Source: Betaproteobacteria bacterium (GTDB lineage Bacteria > Pseudomonadota > Gammaproteobacteria > Burkholderiales > SG8-41). From it: a DNA stretch of 53,078 nucleotides. A program made the translations under genes and the position numbers. Below the pieces are notes generated by a model, which searched no databases, had not been told where the DNA came from, and saw only the letters and a list, made by a program, of their open reading frames with translations. Positions 17,127-26,695 of this stretch are shown here, in pieces (position 1 is the first letter of the stretch; the number at the start of each line of letters is the position of its first letter). The stretch covers positions 1 through 53,078 of the forward strand of contig JACPTK010000070.1 in NCBI GenBank assembly GCA_016192825.1, in the 5' to 3' direction.

Positions 17127-18740
17127 ATGAACCCTTCGCGTTTCGACGGCATCGTCATCGGCGCCGGCCATAACGGCCTGATCACTGCGGCCTACCTTGC
17201 CAGAGCCGGGCTCAGAGTGGCCGTCTTCGAGTCGAGGCCAGACGTGGGAGGGGCGTTTTCGACGGAAGAGCTGACGGTTCCGGGTTTCAGGCACAACATC
17301 CATACGATCTATTGCAAGCTGCACGACAGCCCGGTCCACGGCGACCTCGACCTTGGGCGTTACGGCGTGTCCTACGTATTCCCGGACCCCAAGGAGGCCT
17401 TCGTCAGGCGCGACAGCTACTTCCTCTGTTACCAGGACGTGGAGGCGAATTACAACTCGCTAAGGCGCATCTCCACCAAAGACGCCGAGACCTACAGGAA
17501 AGTCGCCAGGAAATGGCAGCAGTGGTATCTCGACTTCATTTTGCCGGAAATGTACTCGGCACCCAAGCCCGCGGATGAGTGGGAAGCCGAAATAAGGAAA
17601 AAACCGGGCGGAAAGGAATACGCGGACGTGGTGCTCGGCTACAGTCCACGCGAATACGCCGCCGAGCTGTACGAGTCGGAGATGGCACAGTACACGGTCT
17701 GGAGGGGCGCGGCCTCGGCCGAATATGACGTAAGGAGTAAGGGGATCCCCGCGCTGGTGTTCGCAACCATGGCGAACTGGTATGCCGGGAGAACGGCTTT
17801 GGTGCGGGGTGGAACCCGGAGACTCCCGGAGGCGCTTGCGCGAATCGTGGAAGAGCACGGTGGGAGCATATTCGCGAGCCAGCCCGTGGAGCGGATCATC
17901 GTGGAAGGAGGCGTTGCGAAGGGGATCGCGCTCAGGGATGGCAGCGAAGTGCGGGCGGATCGGTTTGTCGCGAGTTCGATCAATCCCGTGCACACCTTTC
18001 TCTTCATGGTCGGCGAAGACAAGCTGACAGACGAGATTCGAGAAAAGGTGACCGGATACAAGTTCAACGAAACGTCGATCTTTCGCTTGCACCTGGCGCT
18101 GAAGGAGAGACCGATATTCAAGATCTCGGATCGGGAGCCGGCGATCAACGATGCGTGGCGTTTCATCATAGGTTTCGAGTCTCCCGCAGACCTCCGCAAG
18201 AGAGGAGAACAGGCCTACGCGGGAGTGATCCCCGATATCGTTGGGATGACTGCCGGCATCATCACCACACATGACCCGTCTCAGGCGCCCCCCGGCTGTC
18301 ATACCGCGTACGCGGGGATACTGGCTCCGTTCGACCTGGCCGACGGCGGGGCGGGGCGGTGGGTCGAGGTCGCTAATGAAACCGCTGATAAGGTGATGGA
18401 CAAGTTCAGGGAATACGCGCCGAACATGACCAAGGACAATATCCTCGGTCGTTTCGCTTACACGCCAAAGGATATCGAGGAGTATCTGCCGGACATGATC
18501 AGCGGAGACATCTGCCAGGGGAAGATCTGTCCAGAGCAGCTGGGGTACAACAGGCCGTGGCCGGGTATGTCACGGTACCGCACGTTCATCGACCGGCTCT
18601 ATCTGTGCGGCGCGTCCGCTCACCCGGGAGGACACGCTCATGGCGCGCCAGGATACAACGCGGCGAATGCGATCGCAGAGGACCTGGGTATCGCCAAATG
18701 GTGGCCGCCGTTCGAGCCGAGAAAGGTCGTATCGTTTTGA
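17127..18740 (+). CDS. FAD-dependent oxidoreductase, phytoene-desaturase-like
   Basis: A 537-residue flavoprotein. The dinucleotide-binding fold is clear at the N-terminus (IVIGAGHNGLITAAYLARAG, then a Glu-ending strand VAVFES), and the C-terminal FAD contact GAPGYNAANAIAEDLGI matches the amine-oxidase/phytoene-desaturase group. AGGAACAG precedes ATG 17127, 10 bp after etfA. FixC/ETF-dehydrogenase proteins occur at this place in fix operons, but this sequence looks more like a carotenoid-type desaturase or saturase, without the Fe-S domain of ETF:quinone oxidoreductase. The likely role is a substrate dehydrogenase feeding the neighbouring ETF; this is inferred from context. Confidence 0.82.
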   Translation: MNPSRFDGIVIGAGHNGLITAAYLARAGLRVAVFESRPDVGGAFSTEELTVPGFRHNIHTIYCKLHDSPVHGDLDLGRYGVSYVFPDPKEAFVRRDSYFLCYQDVEANYNSLRRISTKDAETYRKVARKWQQWYLDFILPEMYSAPKPADEWEAEIRKKPGGKEYADVVLGYSPREYAAELYESEMAQYTVWRGAASAEYDVRSKGIPALVFATMANWYAGRTALVRGGTRRLPEALARIVEEHGGSIFASQPVERIIVEGGVAKGIALRDGSEVRADRFVASSINPVHTFLFMVGEDKLTDEIREKVTGYKFNETSIFRLHLALKERPIFKISDREPAINDAWRFIIGFESPADLRKRGEQAYAGVIPDIVGMTAGIITTHDPSQAPPGCHTAYAGILAPFDLADGGAGRWVEVANETADKVMDKFREYAPNMTKDNILGRFAYTPKDIEEYLPDMISGDICQGKICPEQLGYNRPWPGMSRYRTFIDRLYLCGASAHPGGHAHGAPGYNAANAIAEDLGIAKWWPPFEPRKVVSF

Positions 18741-18772
18741 GGACTCGGCAGGTCTGCGGGTAGCGAGCCAGC

Positions 18773-20887
18773 ATGGATCACGCACTCGTCCCGGCAAGAG
18801 AAGTCTTCCGGCACTTTCCCGCGCTTCTCGTCGTAGCGTTTTATCTCATCTCCGTCGTCGCCGTGGGCGTCTTCGCCTACGGGTTGTGGCTGCGGATCAG
18901 GAAATATTGTGCGGGCAGGCCCGCCAATCGATTTGACCTCATGTGGCGGCGGATCCTCGGCGCGGCCTGGACCATCGGAGGCCAGGTTACGCTGAGGAAG
19001 CGGGACTCCTATGCAGGATGGGCCCATGCGCTCATCTTCTGGGCGTTTGCCGGGCTGTTCATCGGCACGCTCATCATCATGGTGGACCACGATTTTCTCA
19101 GGCCCATCACCCCGGCGCTCCAGTTCTGGAAGGGAACGTTCTACCTCTGGAATTCGCTGATCCTCGACCTGATGGGTGTGGGTCTGCTGGTCGGTCTTGG
19201 CATGATGGCGACGCGGCGGTGGCGCTTCGGACTCGCCCAGCTCGATTACTCGCGCCCCGACCGCAATCCCGGCGAGTATAGCCGCCTCGGTTACGTGCGA
19301 GACGACCAGGTCTTTCTATGGGGGCTCTTCGTCATCGGCGCCACAGGATTTCTGATCGAGGGGCTCAGAATTTGCGCCGACCGGCCCCCGTTCGAGGTGT
19401 GGTCGGTGGTGGGGTGGCAACTCGCCAACGGCATTGACGCCCTGGGGCTCTCCCCAGCCACCGCGAGCCGGCTTCACCTCTACATCTGGTGGCTTCACGC
19501 AGTGCTTGCCCTTGCATTCGTCGCCTACATTCCTTACTCGAAGGCGATCCACATGCTGGTCGATATGGCCAACTTGCTGTTCCGCGACGAGCTCGCCGGC
19601 AAGCGCCTTCCGGGTATCGCTGACGGCGCCGCCGCCATGGGGTATCGGGGCCTGGCCGATTTCACCTGGAAAGAGCTGATGGATCTGGATGCCTGCACCA
19701 AGTGCGGGCGCTGCCACATCGCCTGCCCGGCGCGCGCGGGAGGATGGCCGCTGTCGCCGCGGGATTTGATCCTCGATCTCAGAGAACACGCGGAGGCGAC
19801 CCTGGGAGGACGGAGCTGGCTCCACGAAACGCGCGTACGGCAAGTCCACGGCGCCGTCGCAGGAGGTCTGATCAAGGGCGAGACGCTCTGGGCCTGCACG
19901 ACCTGCCTTGCCTGCGTGGAGGCGTGTCCTGTCGGAATCGAGCATGTCCCGCTCATCGTTCAGATGCGCCGCACGCTCATCGAGGAGGGGATACTGGACC
20001 GCAATCTCCAGGACGTACTGGAGAAGCTCGCACACTACGGCAACTCCTTCGGCGAGCCCGGGCACAACCGGGCGAAGTGGACCCAGGGGCTTCCATTCAA
20101 GGTAACGGACGCGAGGACGGAGCCGGTCGATTTTCTCTGGTTTGTAGGGGACTATGCGTCGTACGATCCGAGCCTGCAGGAGATCACCCGCAGCGTGGCG
20201 CGGATCTTTCGCAAGGCGGGTCTCCGCTTCGGCATTCTGTACGAGGCGGAGCGGAACTCAGGCAACGATGTTCGCCGGGTTGGCGAAGAAGGCCTGTATC
20301 AGCTGCTGGCGGGTCATAACGTGGCCGCTCTCGCGAGGGCGCAGTTCAAGGAGATCGTCACCACCGATCCCCACTCGTACAACACCATCAAGTTTGAGTA
20401 CCCTGCGTTCGGCGCGACCTACAGCGTGCGCCACTACACCGAGGTCATCCGGGAGTTGCTCGAAACCGGGAGGCTGCCGGTGAGGCGGCGGCTCGATGCC
20501 GTCGTGACCTACCATGATCCGTGTTATCTCTCCCGGTACACTGAAGTGACCGATGCGCCGCGGGCGATTCTGCAAGCTCTCGGTCTGACGCTGATCGAGA
20601 TGGGTCGGAACCGGTCCAACAGCTTCTGCTGCGGCGCCGGCGGCGGGCGCATCTGGATGACCGATGCAGGCGCCGCCGAGCGTCCCAGCGTGCAGCGGAT
20701 CAAAGAAGCGCTGCAGATTCCGAGAGTGACATATTTCGTCGTCGGCTGCCCCAAGGACGTCACGATGTTCCGGGACGCTGTGAAAACCACGGGGAACGAG
20801 GGGCGCCTGCAGGTGAAGGATCTGATCGAGCTCGTCGAGGAGGCGATCGGCTCCGACGGCGACTCGTGCGTTGCAGACGTTTCTTAG
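18773..20887 (+). CDS. membrane Fe-S protein, EtfD/HdrD-like ETF:quinone oxidoreductase
   Basis: A 704-residue fusion. The N-terminal 260 residues hold about six membrane segments with several His residues (HALIFW, HLYIWWLHAV), resembling the NarI-like cytochrome b domain. Two [4Fe-4S] ferredoxin-type motifs follow, C308-x2-C311-x2-C314-x3-C318 and C375-x2-C378-x2-C381-x3-C385. The C-terminus has heterodisulfide-reductase CCG-type elements (YHDPCYLSR, SFCCGAGGG, GCPKD). Proteins with this layout next to etfBA pass ETF electrons to membrane quinone. It closes the four-gene cluster, 32 bp after the flavoprotein. All cluster cysteines are intact. Confidence 0.88.
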   Translation: MDHALVPAREVFRHFPALLVVAFYLISVVAVGVFAYGLWLRIRKYCAGRPANRFDLMWRRILGAAWTIGGQVTLRKRDSYAGWAHALIFWAFAGLFIGTLIIMVDHDFLRPITPALQFWKGTFYLWNSLILDLMGVGLLVGLGMMATRRWRFGLAQLDYSRPDRNPGEYSRLGYVRDDQVFLWGLFVIGATGFLIEGLRICADRPPFEVWSVVGWQLANGIDALGLSPATASRLHLYIWWLHAVLALAFVAYIPYSKAIHMLVDMANLLFRDELAGKRLPGIADGAAAMGYRGLADFTWKELMDLDACTKCGRCHIACPARAGGWPLSPRDLILDLREHAEATLGGRSWLHETRVRQVHGAVAGGLIKGETLWACTTCLACVEACPVGIEHVPLIVQMRRTLIEEGILDRNLQDVLEKLAHYGNSFGEPGHNRAKWTQGLPFKVTDARTEPVDFLWFVGDYASYDPSLQEITRSVARIFRKAGLRFGILYEAERNSGNDVRRVGEEGLYQLLAGHNVAALARAQFKEIVTTDPHSYNTIKFEYPAFGATYSVRHYTEVIRELLETGRLPVRRRLDAVVTYHDPCYLSRYTEVTDAPRAILQALGLTLIEMGRNRSNSFCCGAGGGRIWMTDAGAAERPSVQRIKEALQIPRVTYFVVGCPKDVTMFRDAVKTTGNEGRLQVKDLIELVEEAIGSDGDSCVADVS

Positions 20888-20912
20888 AGCCGTCTACCTC
20901 GGCATCACTAGA

Positions 20913-20930
20913 TTCCGGCGTTCGCCGGAA
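20913..20930. repeat. perfect palindrome TTCCGGCG-TT-CGCCGGAA
   Basis: Eight-base perfect arms with a two-base centre lie in the 90-bp gap between two convergent genes. It could act as a two-way transcription end, but there is no T-run on either side. It also resembles the TTCGCC-type hairpins scattered through many proteobacterial genomes. Confidence 0.5.
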
Positions 20931-20977
20931 CGATGGAACGATGCAGCTTCTTGCCGAAGTTTTCGCCGGAAGCCATT

Positions 20978-22195
20978 TCAGATTTCGATGACCTCCTGCG
21001 GGAATTTGTGCAGGTGCTCCTGCGTGCCGTCCGCCTTCACCAGGAAGTTGTCGCAGATGGTCATGAATTCCTGCGGCGTGGCGACTTCGGGGTGGCAGGC
21101 GAAATACATGTTCGCCTCGACCTTCATCTGGGTTTCGTCGTGGCGCACCAGCGGGCGCTCGACCAAGTCGTAGCCCTGGCCGTGCGAGTGCAGGCGCTCT
21201 TCCGCGTGCTTGCCTTTGCCGCACATGAAGGCGTTGTGCGCGTCCCAGATTTCCGGGAGCGATGCGCCGGGCTTCAGGCGCTTAACGGTGTTGTGCTGTG
21301 CTTCGACGACCAGCGCGACCAGCTCTTTCAGGGCTTGCGGTGCCTTGCCCAGGCAGAAGGGTCGCGCGATCTCGGCGTAGTAGCCGCCGGGGCCGCTGTT
21401 CTCCACCAACAGCATGAACACATCGCCTTTCCTGATCTCGCGGCCCATCTGCGAGCGCGGTTTGTAGGCTGCCGGTTCGGGCGGCGTGGCCGAGGAGCCG
21501 AGGAAAATGCCGTTCTGACTGCCGAGCAACTGGCCCTGATATTGCGCGTAGGCGTAGACCTCGAAGTCCTTCATGCCGGGCTTGATGTGCCCCGCGACGC
21601 GGCGCATGACCTCATCCTGCATGGCGCAGCAGCGACGCACGATCTCGATTTCTTCGGCGCTTTTTACGGACTTGACCTTGTCGATGATATCGGTGGCATC
21701 GACCACCTTCACGCCCTTCAGCAGTTCTTCCAGCCGCGCACCGAAGCTGTGATACATGGTCGCGGGGCACACCAGGCCGACGGTCTTGTGTCCGTCCTTG
21801 AGGGTTTCGCGCGCGACGATATCGGCGTCATAGTGGCCGGTGTACTGCAGCGAAGGGTAGCTCGGCGTGAACACGCGCTTGCCGATGCCGCGGTTGGGCG
21901 CGGTCTTGCCGTCGAACTTGCGTTCCTTGCCCCAGGGGCCCTGGTGGACCACGGTCATCAGGCCGTCGGCGGGGAATAGGGTGGTGAGGGGATTGGAGCC
22001 GACATTGGTCTGATCAATGAACCAGCGTACATAGCCGCCGCCGGACTGGGCATTGGTGCTTTGCGTCACCAGGACATCGATGCCCGCGGCGCGCATGTGT
22101 GCGCGCGCGGCAGCCCAGCGGCGCTGCAGCTCAGCGGTCGAGATCGGGTCCAGCAGGCGGATGTCGAACATTTCTTTTTCCATTACGGCGGCCAT
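20978..22195 (-). CDS. M24-family (creatinase/Xaa-Pro aminopeptidase fold) protein
   Basis: A 405-residue pita-bread-fold protein with an N-terminal creatinase-like domain (to about residue 180) and a C-terminal M24 domain. Metalloprotease members bind two metals with Asp, Asp, His, Glu, Glu. Here the two Asp positions are Glu (E265 in LLVENSG and E275 in YYAEIARPF), while HSHG (H336/H338) and E360 remain. This points to a non-peptidase or altered-metal member such as creatinase or DMSP-lyase-like enzymes. GGAG lies before ATG 22195. It stands alone, convergent with the ETF cluster. The fold is secure; the activity is not. Confidence 0.85.
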   Translation of the reverse strand: MAAVMEKEMFDIRLLDPISTAELQRRWAAARAHMRAAGIDVLVTQSTNAQSGGGYVRWFIDQTNVGSNPLTTLFPADGLMTVVHQGPWGKERKFDGKTAPNRGIGKRVFTPSYPSLQYTGHYDADIVARETLKDGHKTVGLVCPATMYHSFGARLEELLKGVKVVDATDIIDKVKSVKSAEEIEIVRRCCAMQDEVMRRVAGHIKPGMKDFEVYAYAQYQGQLLGSQNGIFLGSSATPPEPAAYKPRSQMGREIRKGDVFMLLVENSGPGGYYAEIARPFCLGKAPQALKELVALVVEAQHNTVKRLKPGASLPEIWDAHNAFMCGKGKHAEERLHSHGQGYDLVERPLVRHDETQMKVEANMYFACHPEVATPQEFMTICDNFLVKADGTQEHLHKFPQEVIEI

Positions 22196-22403
22196 TGGTT
22201 TCTCCGTAACTGTTCAGCTTACCGCAATAATAGGGGACCCCGAGGTTTCCCCGCATTTTATGCCGGTTCGCACGCGTTGGTCGTTGTCGTGCGGAAAAAA
22301 TCCCTTCGAAACAACCGGAGTGTGGAAAGAGCTTGCCGCGCTCTCGCGGCTGGAACAAACTGATCGGTAATTGACCGCTAATCGCGCCATCATCAGAAAA
22401 ATC

Positions 22404-23294
22404 ATGCCCAATACGACCTCATTCGTTCCCGCCGCCCCGACCATTCCCGGCCCGATTGCGGACACCCGCCGCCCGCGCGTTAAATTCCCCGCCGGCGCCT
22501 GCGATTGCCATGCGCATGTGTTCGGGCCGCAGCAACAGTATCCGTTCGCGCCCGGCAGCGGCTACGTGCCGCCGGAAGCGTCGGTCGACGATTACGTGCG
22601 GATGCTGCGCGCGATCGGCTGCGAGCGCGCGGTGATCGTGCACCCGAGCGTCTACGGCACCGACAACCGCTGCACGCTCGATGCCCTGCGCTCGTGCAAG
22701 TTCGCGTTCCGCGGCGTCGCGGTCATCGACGAGCCGAACACCACCGACTCCCAGCTGGAGGACATGCACCAGGCGGGCGTGCGCGGCGCGCGGATCAATC
22801 TCAAGTCGAAGGGCGCCGTCGTGGCGTTCGACGCCGCGCCGCGCCTCGCCGAGCGCATCAAGGCGCGCGGCTGGCATATCCAGTTCTTCCTCGATACCAA
22901 CACCATGCCCGAGATCGACCGGAAGATGGTGAAGCTGCCGGTGGACATCGTCATCGACCACTTCGGCCACATCGAGACCGCGCATGGAATGCAGGCGCCC
23001 GGTTTCCAGACGCTGCTGCGGCTGACGCGCCACGAGCGCTGCTGGTTCAAGCTGATCGGGCCATATCGCATCTCGAAGCAGGTCCCGAAGTTTTCGGACG
23101 TCACGCCGTTCGCGCGCGCGCTGGCGGAAGCCGCGCCCGACCGCTGCGTGTGGGGAACCGACTGGCCGCATCCGAACGTGCCGTTCATGCCCAATGACGG
23201 AGACCTCGCGGACATGCTGGCCGATTGGATTCCCGACGAGACCCTGCGCAACAGGATCCTCGCCGCCAACCCGGCCCGTTTGTACGATTTCTGA
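22404..23294 (+). CDS. amidohydrolase, 2-pyrone-4,6-dicarboxylate-lactonase-like
   Basis: A 296-residue TIM-barrel hydrolase. CDCHAHVFGP near residue 37 resembles the metal-site strand of LigI-type lactonases, VIDHFGHI carries the middle-strand His, and CVWGTDWPHPN carries the catalytic Asp and substrate-site residues. LigI opens the lactone of 2-pyrone-4,6-dicarboxylate in lignin-acid breakdown; this protein may act on that or another cyclic dicarboxylate. ATG 22404 (MPNTTSFVP) is the likely start; an ATG at 22371 is possible. It heads a plus-strand group with Bug, CoxL-like, Bug and UbiD genes. Confidence 0.82.
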   Translation: MPNTTSFVPAAPTIPGPIADTRRPRVKFPAGACDCHAHVFGPQQQYPFAPGSGYVPPEASVDDYVRMLRAIGCERAVIVHPSVYGTDNRCTLDALRSCKFAFRGVAVIDEPNTTDSQLEDMHQAGVRGARINLKSKGAVVAFDAAPRLAERIKARGWHIQFFLDTNTMPEIDRKMVKLPVDIVIDHFGHIETAHGMQAPGFQTLLRLTRHERCWFKLIGPYRISKQVPKFSDVTPFARALAEAAPDRCVWGTDWPHPNVPFMPNDGDLADMLADWIPDETLRNRILAANPARLYDF

Positions 23295-23307
23295 GAGAGC
23301 CACCACC

Positions 23308-24270
23308 ATGCACAGACTGCTCATCGCCGCGGTGCTCGCGGCCACCAGCCCGCAACTTGCGGCACAAGCCGACGCCTATCCCTCCAAGGCCGTACGCGTC
23401 GTGGTGCCCTATCCGCCCGGCGCGGGCACCGACCTCCACGCCCGCGCTCTCGCGGCGAAGATGACGGAAAGCCTCGGCCAGCAGGTGATCGTCGACAACC
23501 GCAGCGGCGCGAACGGCATCCCGGCCATGGAGCACGTGGCGAGAAGCGCGCCCGACGGCTATACGATCGTCTACGCGCTGCCCGCCCAGTACGCCGTGAA
23601 CCCGGCGCTGCATCCGAAGCTGCCGTACGACCCGGTGCGGGATTTCGAACCGGTCGCGCTGGTGGTGAGGACGCCGCTGGTGCTCTTCGCACACCCGTCG
23701 GTGCCGGTCAAGTCGGTGAAGGAACTCGTCCAGCTTGCCAGGTCGAAAGCCGGCGCGCTCACGCTCGCTTCGGCGGGCAACGGGTCGGCCGGGCATCTCT
23801 GCCTCGAGATGTTCCGGATGATGACGGGCGTGGACATCCTCCACGTGCCGTACAAGGGCGCCGGACCCTCGCTGGTCGACCTGCTCGCCGGGCACGCGCA
23901 CCTCTCGTTCCTTGCGTGGAGCACGGGCGGCGGCTTCGTGAAGTCGGGCAAACTGCGCGCGCTCGGCGTGACGCAGGCGAAGCGCGCCGCCGCCGTCCCC
24001 GACCTGCCGGCGATCGCCGAGACGCTGCCCGGCTACGACATCGCCAACTGGTACGGCGTGGCGGGGCCGAAAGGCATGCCGCGCGCCATCGTGGAGAGGA
24101 TCAATGCGGAAATAAAACGCGCGCTCGGCAACCCGCAACTGCGCCAGCGGTTCGAGCGCGAGGCGATCGAGCCGATTGGCAGCACGCCGGAGGAATTCGG
24201 CGCGTTCATCAAGAACGAGATGGTGAAGTGGGGCAAGCTGGTGAAGGCCAGCGGCCTGAAAATCGATTGA
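23308..24270 (+). CDS. Bug/TctC-family solute-binding protein
   Basis: A 320-residue binding protein with a short signal peptide (MHRLLIAAVLAATSP, cleavage after LAAQA), then YPSKAVRVVVPYPPGAG, DNRSGANG, PDGYTIVYA and HVPYKGAGP. The start at 23308 follows the amidohydrolase by 13 bp; the open frame extends upstream only through that gene in another frame. It lies immediately ahead of the second CoxL gene, paralleling the Bug/Cox order of the first cluster. Presumably it captures the acid that these enzymes process. Confidence 0.92.
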   Translation: MHRLLIAAVLAATSPQLAAQADAYPSKAVRVVVPYPPGAGTDLHARALAAKMTESLGQQVIVDNRSGANGIPAMEHVARSAPDGYTIVYALPAQYAVNPALHPKLPYDPVRDFEPVALVVRTPLVLFAHPSVPVKSVKELVQLARSKAGALTLASAGNGSAGHLCLEMFRMMTGVDILHVPYKGAGPSLVDLLAGHAHLSFLAWSTGGGFVKSGKLRALGVTQAKRAAAVPDLPAIAETLPGYDIANWYGVAGPKGMPRAIVERINAEIKRALGNPQLRQRFEREAIEPIGSTPEEFGAFIKNEMVKWGKLVKASGLKID

Positions 24271-24283
24271 GAGGAACGGGCCG

Positions 24284-26656
24284 GTGACCGTCCAAGCTGC
24301 CGGCATTGGCGATTCCGTCCGCCGCAAGGAAGACCTGCGCCTGGTAACCGGCAAGGGCAGCTTCAGCGACGATTTGAGTCTGCCGGGGGAAACTCACGCG
24401 GTCGTCGTGCGCTCGCCGCATGCGCATGCCCGCATCCGTTCCATCGACAAGCGGCGGGCCCTGGCGATGCCCGGCGTGGTCGCGGTCCTGACCGGGCAGG
24501 ACCTGCTGGCCGACGGCTTGAAGCCGCTTCCGCACAAGCCCCTGGCATTGCATCCCGCGGAACCCCAGCTCGTGAACCGGGAGGGCTTCCGCGGATTCGA
24601 CGCCCCGCATTACCCGCTGGCGCTCGACAAGACTCGCCACGTCGGCGAGGCCCTCGCCGTGGTGATCGCGCAGACGGTCGACGTCGCGAAGGACGGCGCC
24701 GAACGCGTGGACGTCGATTACGAGGTGCTGCCCGCGGTCACCGCGACGGCGGCGGCGGCCCGGCCGGATGCGCCGCGCCTGTGGGACGAAGCGCCGTCGA
24801 ACGTCTGCCTGGACGTGGACCTGGGCGCGGCGGACGCGACCGCGGCCGCGTTTGCCCGCGCCGCGCACGTCGTGAAGCTCGATACCTGGGTGCAGCGGGT
24901 CACGGGCGTTCCCATGGAGCCCCGCGCCGCGGTCTGCGAATACGACGCGGCGACGCGGCGCTACACGCTTCATGCCGGAAGCGGGGGCGCGGTTCGCCTG
25001 AAGCACGATCTCGCGGCGGTGCTCGACGTCCCGGCGAAGAACGTCCGCGTGCTCATGGACGACGTCGGCGGCAACTTCGGCACGCGCGGGATGATCTATC
25101 CCGAGTTCGCGCTGGTCGCGTGGGCGGCGCGCCGCGTCGGGCGGCCGGTGAAATGGACCTGCGAGCGCAACGAGGCGTTCGTCAGCGACTACCAGGGCCG
25201 CGACCTGGCCGTGACGGCGGAGCTGGCGCTCGACGCGGACGGCGACTTCCTCGCCATGCGCGGCTCGAACTTGAGCAACGTCGGCTCGCACCCGACGAAT
25301 TACGGGCCCCTGAAAAAGGGGATCGAGATCATGTCGAGCATCTATCGCGTGCCCGCGGCGCATTTCCGCGCGCGCGCCGTCGTGAGCAACACCACGCCCA
25401 CCCGGCCGTATCGAAGCGCCGGCCGGCCGGAGGTGATGTTCGTCATGGAGCGGCTGATCGATCTTGCGGCCCGCGAGTTCGGCTTCGATCGCGTCGATCT
25501 GCGGCGCCGCAACCTGCTCACCGAAGCGGAGCTTCCCTACACCAACCCGATCGGCATGGTCTACGACAGCGGCAATTACCCCGAAGTCATGGACAAGGCG
25601 CTCAGGCTCGGCGACTGGCCGGGCTTTCCCGCGCGCCGCGCCGAAGCGCGCCGGCGCGGCAAGCGCCGCGGGATCGGCATCGCCAATTACGTCGACACCG
25701 CGACCGGGGTTCCACGCGAGCGGGCCGAGGTCACGGTGCATCCCGAGGGCCGGGTCGACGTCGTGATCGGGATCGTCTCGCAAGGGCAGGGCCACGAGAC
25801 GAGCTTCGCCCAGCTGGTGACCGAGTGGCTGGGCGTGCCGGTCGAGCGCGTGCGGATCATCGCGGGCGACACGGACATCGTGAAGGTCGGCGGCGGCGCG
25901 CATTCCGGCCGCGGGATGCGCATGGGAAGCGTCGTCATCTGGAACTCCGCGCGTGAGATCATCGCGAAGGGAACCCGGATCGCGGCGCGCCTGCTGGAGA
26001 GCGACCCCAGCACCCTCCGCTTCGAGAGCGGCCGCTTCCGGGTGGACGGGACCGATCGCTCCGAGAGCCTGTTCGAGGTCGCGGCCGCAGCCACGCGGTT
26101 GAGCGACCTGCCCGACGATCTGCGCGGGCCGCTGGCGGCGTTCTCGGACGAGACCTTCAACGACGCGAGCTTTCCGTACGGATGCCATGTCTGCGAGGTC
26201 GAGATCGATCCCGAGCTGGGGACCGTGGAAATCGTCCGGTATTCGGCCGTGGACGACGTGGGCCGCGCGGTGAATCCGATGATCGTTCACGGGCAGGTCC
26301 ACGGCGGCATCGCGCAGGGCGTCGGGCAGGCGCTCATGGAGCAGTGCTACTACGACGCCCGCACCGGTCAGCCGCTCACGGGCTCGTTCATGGATTACTC
26401 CATGCCGCGGGCGGACAGCTTTCCATTTTTTGCGACGGAGATCAGCGAGGTGCCCTGCGCCACGCACCCGCTCGGCATGCGCCCGGCGGGAGAGGGTGGC
26501 ACGACCCCGGCCCTCGGCGTGGTGATCAACGCGGTCGTCGACGCGCTCGCCGACTACGGCGTGAGGCACGTCGAGATGCCCGCGACGCCGGAGCGCATCT
26601 GGCGCGCGATTCACGAAGCGACGACCGCAGCGCGGTCGGCTCGCACGGATCAATAG
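24284..26656 (+). CDS. second CoxL-like molybdenum hydroxylase large subunit (orphan paralog)
   Basis: A 790-residue large subunit, nearly collinear with the one at 7,324-9,699. They share long identical blocks such as LMDDVGGNFGTRGMIYPEFA and FPYGCHVCEVEIDPELGT. The active-site loop is PYRSAGRPE and the catalytic Glu is in GEGGTTPALG. GTG 24284 has AGAGGAA upstream. Unlike the first copy, it has no CoxS or CoxM beside it, so it must borrow the first cluster's Fe-S and FAD subunits, use distant ones, or be inactive. Its reading frame is fully open with intact motifs, which argues against decay. It is preceded and followed by Bug genes. Confidence 0.92.
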   Translation: MTVQAAGIGDSVRRKEDLRLVTGKGSFSDDLSLPGETHAVVVRSPHAHARIRSIDKRRALAMPGVVAVLTGQDLLADGLKPLPHKPLALHPAEPQLVNREGFRGFDAPHYPLALDKTRHVGEALAVVIAQTVDVAKDGAERVDVDYEVLPAVTATAAAARPDAPRLWDEAPSNVCLDVDLGAADATAAAFARAAHVVKLDTWVQRVTGVPMEPRAAVCEYDAATRRYTLHAGSGGAVRLKHDLAAVLDVPAKNVRVLMDDVGGNFGTRGMIYPEFALVAWAARRVGRPVKWTCERNEAFVSDYQGRDLAVTAELALDADGDFLAMRGSNLSNVGSHPTNYGPLKKGIEIMSSIYRVPAAHFRARAVVSNTTPTRPYRSAGRPEVMFVMERLIDLAAREFGFDRVDLRRRNLLTEAELPYTNPIGMVYDSGNYPEVMDKALRLGDWPGFPARRAEARRRGKRRGIGIANYVDTATGVPRERAEVTVHPEGRVDVVIGIVSQGQGHETSFAQLVTEWLGVPVERVRIIAGDTDIVKVGGGAHSGRGMRMGSVVIWNSAREIIAKGTRIAARLLESDPSTLRFESGRFRVDGTDRSESLFEVAAAATRLSDLPDDLRGPLAAFSDETFNDASFPYGCHVCEVEIDPELGTVEIVRYSAVDDVGRAVNPMIVHGQVHGGIAQGVGQALMEQCYYDARTGQPLTGSFMDYSMPRADSFPFFATEISEVPCATHPLGMRPAGEGGTTPALGVVINAVVDALADYGVRHVEMPATPERIWRAIHEATTAARSARTDQ

Positions 26657-26695
26657 CGGCGGCGCGAACTGTCCGATCTTCCACGAGGAGGGAAC

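Noticed and set aside
17127-18740. ETF:quinone oxidoreductase (FixC)
   Set aside because: The C-terminal Fe-S cluster cysteines of that enzyme are absent and the C-terminus fits the phytoene-desaturase-like group.
20913-20930. Rho-independent terminator
   Set aside because: The palindrome is perfect but has no T-run on either side; a dispersed repeat is as likely.
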